Assembly: GCA_025531455.1 (NCBI GenBank)
Contig: JAMYHL010000055.1
Coordinates: 124,001 to 188,000 of the forward strand
DNA length: 64,000 nucleotides
Direction of reading: 5' to 3'
Source: Apiotrichum sp. Y4204
Lineage: Eukaryota > Basidiomycota > Tremellomycetes > Trichosporonales > Trichosporonaceae
The position numbers and the translations under genes were made by a program. The notes beneath the pieces were generated by a model. That model had not been told where the DNA came from and searched no databases. It worked only from the letters and a program-made list of their open reading frames with translations. Positions 56,079 through 64,000 of this stretch are shown in pieces. Each line of letters begins with the position of its first letter. Position 1 is the stretch's first letter.

Positions 56079-57987
56079 CTCCCCACGGGCTATTTATCCA
56101 TCGTTGTACAGGTCAACCCTCGGCTGTCTATTTGTGACTACGGGTTCTCACCTCATGTCGCGCATCGGTGTTGTCGGACTAGAACACGCTGCCACTCACA
56201 ACCCCGCGCGTCCATCTTATCCCTCCCACGGATCCTAGTCCATATCGCTATGGCCAGCACAGCTGGCGGATGATACAGATGCATACACGTTGCACCCATT
56301 CCCCTGCGTAACAAATGAAAACGAGGCCAGCAAAGGCAGTTCGTTCCTAGCGTTCCGGGACGCGACGAGAGCTACTATGTTTCGCACTCTTATCTTTGGA
56401 TCTACTTTACAGTGGGATAGGTGCATTCAACAAATGTTTATTGTGATCCGTCGTAAATGGGCTACGAGAGCACAGTCCAGATACGCCGAGATGTCGCAGT
56501 ATACGGGTACTCAGTCACCCAAGATCCGCATCTGTAGGGAGCACCGCTCGCGTCCAGCCTTAATCGAGATCCGCCGGAGCTATCGTGTAACTCGCGCCTG
56601 GCTCTCGAGCTTGGGATGTGGTGGACCGTTCCCAAGGTGTCAGTGCCAACACTCACCGACTGATGCCGAGAAATCCTGTGCGCTGACCTTGTTAAACAAC
56701 ACTGTTGGTAGAGTTCTGTTCATAACAGTCCAGACAAAGATGAGCTGTGAGCGGTGCGCTGTGAGTTGAAAGGGTACACAGTCGCAGAGCAAGTTAGCGC
56801 TTATCGGACCTCGATGCTGCCCTCCCCCTTCTCCTGGCGGTTCGGCTCCTCGCCGCCCCAGTACCGGTTCTGCGTAACCCCGCGAAATAGCCCTTTTCCC
56901 GACTACAGCGCACTGTTGTTCTGAGGAGTGCTGGTCCGTTGTTTGATGGTCTTGCGGGGGTGAGAAAAGTCTGGTGACGAACGCTGATATCGTTCATCAG
57001 TATTCGTCCTCATTCTGGGGAGGATGGGTGCGTATTCCGGAAACCGCCATCTCGGCGGGCGGCGGACTGAATACGGGGTTTCGATGAACACGGTTAGAGT
57101 CGAGACTTGTGGATGAGGCTCAGTCGTTGGTTTTGGATGTGTCAGAGAGCATGGTGAGAAGTTAGCACTGTAGGATGTTGTTGTCAGAGCCAGTGTACGA
57201 CAATGTATGGCTGCAGCCTGGACAAAAGAGATAAAGACTGTGGATGATGGCGAATTAGGGAGCTCGATGAGATGGAAGAAACAGGTCATTGTCATCACGG
57301 ATATATGGATATTCAACCACTCTCGGATCCAGCTTCCAGACCGACTGTCCGGACACGCGAGTCGAGTCAACCGCGGCTGTGCAAGCTGCAAGGCTGCAGG
57401 CTGTGTAATGGTCGTAATGAGGCGGTAGGCGTGTGACATTTGTCCAATAAAACACGAAATATGATTTACGTAATACACACCTGAGTGTTTCACTGCCAGG
57501 AGCAGGAGGTGAAATGAGACTATTAGGCGTGTCCCTTTCGCTCTCACCAAGAGAGAGTTGAGACAATAATGGTGCACCGCGCAGCTGGTGCAGTCTGTGT
57601 GGTGACGATGTGTACAGTGCGCACATTTGCCTTCCCCTTCGCTGGTACGTGCTAGTGCTGTGCCACAGTGGCACACTGTGCGCTTGCGCTGGGCCTGGGC
57701 ACATGCGCCAGGCTCACTCACCACACTCACTCACTCACTACCAGCAGGTCTGTTGTCATCGTCAATCCTCACCCCTCTCTCTCTTCCTCCTTCTTCTCAT
57801 CTTTCTTTAGAGTCTCCTATCTCTTACTCTCATCTTATCAACACACAACCATCAACATCACCACCACCGTCGCCGTCGTCGTCTGAACACACGCGCGTCC
57901 ACACATACATATTCTTGCATCTCGCGCTTGCACTCTCTCCTCTCTTCAACCCACTACCGCATCACCACCCACACACACTCGTCCATC
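56079..57987. promoter_or_regulatory. Intergenic region ending in the SKP1 leader
   Basis: 1.9 kb with no gene seen. The last 250 bp are pyrimidine-rich on the plus strand (TCTCTCTTCCTCCTTCTTCTC, CACCACCGTCGCCGTCGTCGTC) and form the likely SKP1 leader. Confidence 0.45.
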
Positions 57988-58964
57988 ATGGCTTCCGACA
58001 AGAAGGACCAGGTCATCCTCGTCACCTCGGACGACGAGACCTTTACCGTCGAGCGCAAAGTCGCCGAGCGCAGCAACCTCATCAAGTCGATGATTGAGGG
58101 TGAGTAGAGGGCGGAGGGCGAAAATGGGCCGAGAGGTGGTGGCGAGGGAAGACCAGGGCGTCAAGGCGTCACAGTGCTGTGCGCTGTGCGCTGGCGCTGG
58201 GCTGGCGCCGTCGCCGTGCTCTCGTTGCCTGGTTGCCACCATCAGCATGCGGCCCAGAGCGTCACGTATGACCCACGGCTCACGACAGACCTCCCCGGAT
58301 CCTCCGACGAGCCCATCCCCCTCCCCAACGTCTCGTCGTCGGTCCTTGTCAAGGTTCTCGAGTACTGCGAGCACCACAAGAACGAGCCCCTCCCGGCGGC
58401 CGACTCGAACGACGCCGACGACGCCCGCCGTAAGGCGTCCGAGATTGGCGAGTGGGATGCCAAGTTTATCCAGGTGAGTGGAAACGACATGGCGAAGGAG
58501 AGTGGAGGCTGTGTGGAAGCGGCACAATGGAGCTGGTAGGGTATTGTCCCGCATCATTGCATTGTGTGGAGCTTTACTCTCGCGCCATTGTCTTGTTGAC
58601 GGCCTTGTTTGTTTCCACTGACACTGCAGGTCGACCAGGAGATGCTCTTCGAGATCATCCTTGCTGCCAACTACCTCGACATCAAGCCCCTCCTGTGAGT
58701 ACCGCAGCCGTCTCACCCCAATTGCCATCACTCACACACAGCGACGTCGGCTGCAAGACCGTTGCCAACATGATCAAGGGCAAGACCCCCGAGGAGATTC
58801 GCAAGCTCTTCAACATTGTCAACGAGTGCGTTGAGTGTAAAAAGCGCAACGGACAGCACTGACCCCAGCTTCACCCCCGAGGAGGAGGAGCAGATCCGCA
58901 AGGAGAACGAGTGGGCCGAGGAGTGAGTATCCGAGTGCAACCTCCCACTGACCTCAGCCGCTAA
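57988..58964 (+). CDS. SKP1: Skp1, SCF ubiquitin-ligase core adaptor
   Basis: Links F-box proteins to cullin-1 in SCF ligases; also in kinetochore CBF3 and other F-box complexes. Six exons (57988-58099, 58289-58473, 58630-58694, 58742-58825, 58869-58922, 58958-58964) give 168 residues. The BTB/POZ-like start is [38 protein letters not shown]; then [25 protein letters not shown]; then the nearly invariant [47 protein letters not shown] and [21 protein letters not shown] (F-box interface). The final exon supplies only 7 nt. Intron 1 is 189 nt. Confidence 0.97.
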
Positions 58965-59987
58965 GCGCGCACGATGGGATCTCCCACACGGTGTATAGTA
59001 GTTGGTCGTCGAGGGCACGGCTGTGCTGCCCCTATATGTAAATTATGAGCACGACGAGCGGCGCAGCGCGTGCCGCGGACATGACGGGCAGATCAAGCAG
59101 ACGAAGACATGCAAGTAGACATGCGAGCATGAGTGACATATGTGACATCTGGGGCAGGCCGGGCAGTGACTGTGGTCCACACGTTTCTCACTGGGGACTG
59201 GAGGCTTCTAGCATGAGGTCTGTGATGAGGTCTGTGCGCTTTGCAGCTTTGCAGGCAATCGAGAGACAGACACTGTCACACCGATACACGAAGAGTTGGG
59301 TGTCGCACCAATGGCCAGTGGTCAGCAGTGTAGCAATCGCACACAGATCGCAGAGCACGGATTGGGGAGCCATTCTCACCGCGTCGCAGCACGCAGCACA
59401 AAACGCGACTCGCGTCGTGTGTGACGCGGACCTGGTGGCCGGGCGGCCTGGCGGACCTGGTGGCCGGGCGGCCTGGCGGACCTGAAGCGGATCCGAGTCT
59501 CGGTCGGCACCGGGGTACCGGCACCGCCTGGTCACTGTAATGTTCCGGACTCATACGCACCGCCACGATTACACGACGACGACGAGTCGAGTTGATATGG
59601 CAAGGCAGACATGCCCTGAAGGAAGATAATGCACAATGAGCCCATTGGAAAGGCATGATGGCGAGATTGTCGTGTCTGAGCCAGGCGTCGAGCTGGTAGC
59701 CGTTTGATATCGAAGCCGCGAGACTGGTGGTTTTATGTTGTCATGTTTCTTTGCGTGCATGTGTTCGTCGCTATCGCGCGTAGTGTAACCCCCATCTTAT
59801 TGATAATAACCCGACGAGAGCAAGTCGCGACAGGGAGAGTGGTGAGACTGGAGAATCCGGCACCCTGCCCCGGTGGCCCTATGGCCTGTGGCCCCACACT
59901 CTATGTAGCTTGGTCTTGCATTCCGTCGCGTCTGAAAAAAATAAAAAGTCCAACCTACAAATCCCAACTTTGCCCTCCACCCACACC
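58965..59987. other. Intergenic region with tandem repeat
   Basis: About 1 kb. Apart from a 25-bp tandem duplication at 59427-59476 and an A-rich AAAAAAATAAAAAG (59935-59948) about 40 bp before the next ATG, nothing is seen. Confidence 0.5.
59427..59485. repeat. 25-bp perfect tandem repeat, two copies plus 8-9 bp
   Basis: The unit starts CGGACCTGGTGGCCGGGCGG; copies lie at 59427-59451 and 59452-59476, followed by CGGACCTGA. Each unit contains a GCCNNNNNGGC-like dyad. Confidence 0.9.
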
Positions 59988-61606
59988 ATGTCCAAGCTCT
60001 CCCGCGGACAGGCCATGCTCCGCTGGCTCGCCGATGCCGGCGGGTACGTCCACCCGGGCGCGGTACTGCGTGATGGTAAGTGAGGGGAGCCGGGGCTGGA
60101 CCTAGGGAGCTAGGGAGCTGGGGACGGAGATCTAGCTCCTCAAGCTCCTCAACCTCATAACTCTGTTGACGCCAGACCCACACACCGGCCTCTCGCTGTT
60201 CACTACGGCCCCGCTCGCGGCCGACGAGCGCATCATCTCGTGTCCCTTCTCGGTGGCGATCACGCCCGAGCTCGCCGCGCGCGCCGTATCGCAAGTCACG
60301 GGCATTCCGGAAGACGCGTTTAGATCTACGGACGGCGCGTGGGGAGAACGCATGCTCGCGGCGGCGTATATCGGCCTGCACTGGGTGTGGGAGGACAAGA
60401 ACGAGACGTGAGAATAATGCTGCGCTTTGCTGCGCCGAGCAATCTCTGACAGAAGACACCCGGCCCTCGCACATGGCCCGTACATTGCCGCCCTGCCGCC
60501 GCCGGGAGAGCTCACCACCCCGCTGTATTTCTCTGATCGGGAACGCGAGCTTCTCGCGGCGACGAACCTCCTCCCGGCTGTGGCTGAGCGCGAGGCCGCG
60601 TGGCGCGCCGAGTGGGAGGAGGTGAAGCGCGTTTTGAAGGTCGACGGGCTTACTTGGTGAGGACTCGCGGTGCTTGCTACTGTCTGCTGCGCTCACGGTC
60701 GCCGCTCGCCGCTCGCGGCCCACGCTGACGACAGGGATCGATACCTCGCGGTCGGGACGTACCTCTCCTCGCGGGCGTTCCCGAGCCGTCTCCTCCGCCT
60801 GCCCGACGGCGAGACGACGACGTGCATGGACGATGAATCCCATCCCGTCCTCCTCCCTGGCCTGGACATGCTGAACCGTGAGTGGCGGTCATTCCGTGCT
60901 TTTCCTTCCGGTACTGACGACAGACGCACGCGGACAGCCAATCCTTTGGCTCTCGTCCCGTATCGCCTCGGCTGGCGAGCCGGTTCCTGCCATCTCATTT
61001 GTCGCTGCGGCCCCGCAGGACGCAGGGACACAGGTGTTCAACAACTACGGCGCCAAGGCGAATGAAGAGCTGCTTATGGAGTACGGCTTTGTGATCCCCT
61101 CAAACCCGGACGACACTGTTGGTTTGCGCCTGGGCGGCGCGCCGGCCGAGGCGGAGGCAGGTCTCGCGTCCCGCGGCCTGGACGCCGGGGAGCGCTTCGC
61201 GGTGGGCCGTGACGGCGAGCTGCCGAAGCGCCTGCTCGAGGTCGTCCGCGTCATGATGGGCGAGGAGGAGCACGAGGATGACGACGAAGAGGACGAGCAC
61301 GCGGCCCACGCTCACGAGGAGCAGAGCATGAACCGCGAGCTCGACGTGCTGGGCATGCTGGGCGAGATGCTCGAGGACAAGATGGAGAAGCTCGCGGCTG
61401 AGGTGGACACGGAGGGCGCGCGGCCCGAGATTGTTGACATGGTTGCGGAATATCGCAAGGGTGAGTATTGAGTACCTGGGCGGAGATGGGCTGACGCCGC
61501 AGGACAGATTGACATTCTCAACACTGCGCTGGATAAGCTCGGCGAACGCGTCGAGCGGATAGAGGGGCTCATGAGCGAGGGCATGGAGTGCCCTTGTGGG
61601 TGTTAG
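59988..61606 (+). CDS. SET-domain protein lysine methyltransferase (SETD6/RKM class)
   Basis: Split-SET enzyme of the Rubisco-LSMT/SETD3/SETD6/Rkm group, which methylates non-histone proteins such as ribosomal proteins or translation factors. Six exons start at MSKLSRGQAMLRWLADAGGYVHPG. GLSLFTTAPLAADERIISCPFSVAIT is the SET-N part, followed by an iSET helical insert. SRAFPSRLLRLPDGETTTCMDDESHPVLLPGLDMLNH contains the diagnostic D-x-x-N-H SAM site, completed by splicing. VFNNYGAKANEELLMEYGFVI is SET-C with the catalytic Tyr. The C-terminal substrate-binding domain carries an acidic insert (EEEHEDDDEEDEHAAHAHEE) and a coiled coil. The protein ends GMECPCGC, an unusual three-Cys tail. The substrate is unknown. 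Confidence 0.88.
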
Positions 61607-62427
61607 ATAGGACTTGCATAAGGGTATATGGGTTTGGGACAGAGGGTAGACCGTGGAACGCGGGTGGTAGGCCATCTTGTGAGAAGCCAAAGAAGCAGGA
61701 CGCGCCATGTGCTGCGCGTATGATGGGAAGCTCGAGCCGCGATCACGGGATCACGGAGCGGCCTCGATCCCGGGCAGAGATAAGACCGTCTCGGTGTACC
61801 AGGCACTCGGGCAATGGACGATTACTTATCAGGGTTAAGCAGCGTGGGGGTGCGGTGTGCGCCGCTGCCATCCATGAAAAGAGGTGAGAGGGCATGGAGA
61901 TCTGAAGAGATTCCTCGTCCACATGTGTAGCAAGAACTACAGTAGTACTGCACCATGTCCGGCATGTCCACGTACTCGGAAGGTCGGAATGCAAGCAACG
62001 TGACTTGATGTCTGACTTGTTAGGACAGATGCCCGAGGAGGCGTAGTATAGTAGCAGTAGCCCAGAGTGCCAGGAGCGTCGAGACGGGCAAAGATAACCA
62101 TCCCCGGGGGCCCAATTCGACCACATTCAACACATGTCCATCGGCGTTGGCCGTCGGCCATGGGCCATCCATCCACTCCCAGTCGCCCCGTACGTCATCC
62201 TTTGCTCCGTGCTCCCTGCACATCACCCGGCGGGCTCGCCGGGCATCGTTCCCCGTGCGGGGCCCGGTGGGATGGATGGGATGGCGGCGACGCGGCAGCG
62301 CCGCGCAGCGCCGTATTGCGCAGCGACTAGCACAAAATCAGAATCACTCCCTACTTATGTATAGACACAATCGCCACAACACACTTGACACTTGCCAGAC
62401 CCTCATCTTCCCACCACTACACGACCC
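61607..62427. promoter_or_regulatory. Intergenic region, P450 promoter side
   Basis: 820 bp with no gene. Sequence before the P450 ATG includes CACTCCCTACTTATGTATAGACAC (62,343-62,366), with a TATGTATA that may serve as a TATA-like element about 75 bp upstream. Confidence 0.4.
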
Positions 62428-64000
62428 ATGTCCGCGATGTCCGCGCTCGCCGCGTCCCTCGCGTCCCTCCCCGTCGTGGGCGGCGTCCTGGCGGCATACC
62501 CCACCGCCGGCGCCATCCTCCTCGCCCTCACCACAGCCCTCACCGTCTTCATCCTCTACCGCTACCCCTACAAGGAGGCGACGCTGCCGTACCGCAACCT
62601 GCGTGGTCCGGCGCCATCCTCGTTCTTCTGGGGCTCGCTCAAGGACATTATCGCCGCGCCCCCAAACGCCCTCCATGAAGAGTGGACGAAAGAGTACGGC
62701 TCGACCGTGCGCTACCGCCTCCTGATGGGCGACCGGCGAATCACGTCTGTCGACCCCGCGTTCCTCGGCTATGTCCTCCAGCACGCCGACGACTTTATCA
62801 AGCCTGCCCACGCGAACCGCGCGCTGGCCAATATGCTCGGCGACGGCCTGCTCACCGCCGAAGGATCCGTGCATCGCCGCCAGCGCCGCGTGATGAATCC
62901 CGCGTTTGGACCCGCGGCCATCCGCGGAATGGAGGATATCTTCTGGGACAAGACGTACGAGCTGCAGGAGAAACTGCTGAGCTTCTTTGACGAGGATAAC
63001 ACGGAGGCGACCTCGCCGACGCCCCCAAAGCCCGAGGACGTCGTGAAGGGCGCGGTCAAGGTCGATGTGCAAAAGTATCTCGCGCAGGCGACGCTCGATG
63101 TCATTGGGAAAGCCGGGTTCGACTACGAGTGCGGCGCGCTAAGCCAGGAAAACCACGAGCTCGCCGAGGCGTTCCGCGAAATGTTCTCTGTCGGGCAGCA
63201 GATTACGCCCATGGCCGTGCTCGAGGCGTTTATCCCCTTTTTCCGCATTTTCCCAAGCAAGCGCCGGCAGGCGATCATGGAGAGCCGCCGGCGGTGCGAT
63301 GCCGTCGCGCTCGAGCTGATTGCCGAGAAGAAGCGTCTTATCAATGCCCAGTTTGACGGCGAGCTCGAAAAGGGCGATGAGGTCGGCAAAGACCTGCTTT
63401 CCCTCCTTATGCGCGCGAACATGGCGCCCGACCTCCGCCCAGACCAGAAACTCACAGATGCCGAGGTCATGGCCCAGATTACGACGTTTATCCTCGCGGG
63501 CAACGAGACGTCCTCCACCGCACTCACATGGCTGCTGTACCGCCTTGCGCTCAACCACGACGTGCAGGCCAAGCTCCGCGAAGAGTGTCTTGCGGTTGGC
63601 GACGCCCGCCCCAGCCTGTATGTCGTGCCGCCAGTTGCATATCCTAACCTTCAGGGCCACGATCGAGGCACTCCCATACCTCGACAAGGTAGTGCACGAG
63701 ATCCTCCGCCTCGACGGCCCCGTGCCGGGCACCATCCGCGAGTCGCGCGTGCCCGCCGTGATTCCGCTCAGCACGCCGATTGTCGGCCGCGACGGCTCCC
63801 TCATGGACCACGTCACGGTGCCTAAGGGCCAGGAGATCTTTATCCGTGAGTCAACCTCTTCTCTGCTTTTCCTAATGGCAGCGATCATGAATGTCAACCA
63901 GAGCACGGAGATCTGGGGCCCCGACGCCAAATCGTTCAACCCGGACCGCTTCGACGTCGGCGGCATCCCGACCAAATCCGTGCCGGGCGTGTACGGCAAC
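62428..64000 (+). CDS. Cytochrome P450, 3' end beyond the window
   Basis: ER-anchored heme monooxygenase, partial. Exons 62428-63617, 63655-63845 and from 63882 onward. The N-terminus has an anchor helix (GAILLALTTALTVFILYRY) after a weaker hydrophobic stretch, then the Pro-rich hinge LRGPAPSSFFWGSLKDI. The C-helix HRRQRRVMNPAF (usual W-x-x-x-R replaced by H-R-R-Q-R-R) follows, and the I-helix oxygen-activation motif AGNETSS. The K-helix E-x-x-R is EILR, created downstream of the first splice. The PERF-like element is FNPDRF just before the edge. The heme-binding cysteine region lies outside, so completeness cannot be judged. Family and substrate are not assignable here; an in-frame ATG at 62392 is an alternative start. 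Confidence 0.93.

Overview
The window is nuclear DNA of a GC-rich basidiomycete yeast, most likely a tremellomycete of the Trichosporonales type. The evidence is dense intron-bearing genes on both strands, introns mostly of 35-60 nt with GTGAGT-like donors and CTGAC/CTAAC branch sites, very GC-rich third positions, and recognisable fungal orthologues (PRP5, NOP2, RFT1, DPM1, SKP1, SIP5, Ash2/Bre2). I support 25 protein-coding genes, the last one cut by the window end. I found no tRNA, rRNA, CRISPR array or transposable element. The species assignment is inference.

Layout. 1-8.3 kb, all on the minus strand: a zinc alcohol dehydrogenase, the GPN-loop GTPase GPN2 (RNA polymerase assembly), and a 1,724-residue low-complexity protein with a very long upstream region (to about 12.5 kb). 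12.5-21 kb: RFT1 (N-glycan precursor), a divergent alpha/beta-hydrolase, a divergent pair of small KP-tailed Myb/SANT-like proteins, tubulin cofactor B, and a MAT2B-like RmlD-fold protein. 21-27.1 kb: NOP2 (25S rRNA m5C methyltransferase) and PRP5 (pre-spliceosome DEAD-box ATPase), head to head. 28-33.8 kb: a secreted con-13-like HEXXH protein, the COMPASS SPRY subunit Ash2/Bre2, xylitol dehydrogenase, and a small two-helix membrane protein. 35.6-43.4 kb: a 699-residue low-complexity protein, DPM1, a chromodomain protein with an incomplete PHD-like finger, and a 102-residue probable mitochondrial protein containing a 24-nt microexon. 44.5-50.2 kb: SIP5 and a TRIP4/Rqt4 zinc-finger protein. 53.9-64 kb, all on the plus strand: a forkhead factor behind a 3.7-kb upstream region, SKP1, a SETD6/RKM-class SET protein, and a cytochrome P450 open at the right edge.

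The genes are mostly housekeeping and not a cluster. Functional themes recur: dolichol-linked glycosylation (RFT1, DPM1), chromatin (Ash2, chromodomain protein, SET protein, Myb/SANT pair), RNA processing and ribosome work (PRP5, NOP2, TRIP4/Rqt4) and redox enzymes (ADH, XDH, P450). Regulatory and low-complexity genes have 1.4-4 kb upstream regions with pyrimidine-rich sense strands, whereas housekeeping pairs share 140-450-bp divergent promoters. The least explained items are the PHD-like/chromodomain protein, the Myb/SANT pair, the microexon gene, the stop-free in-frame introns of two genes, and repeat units placed in 5' leaders.
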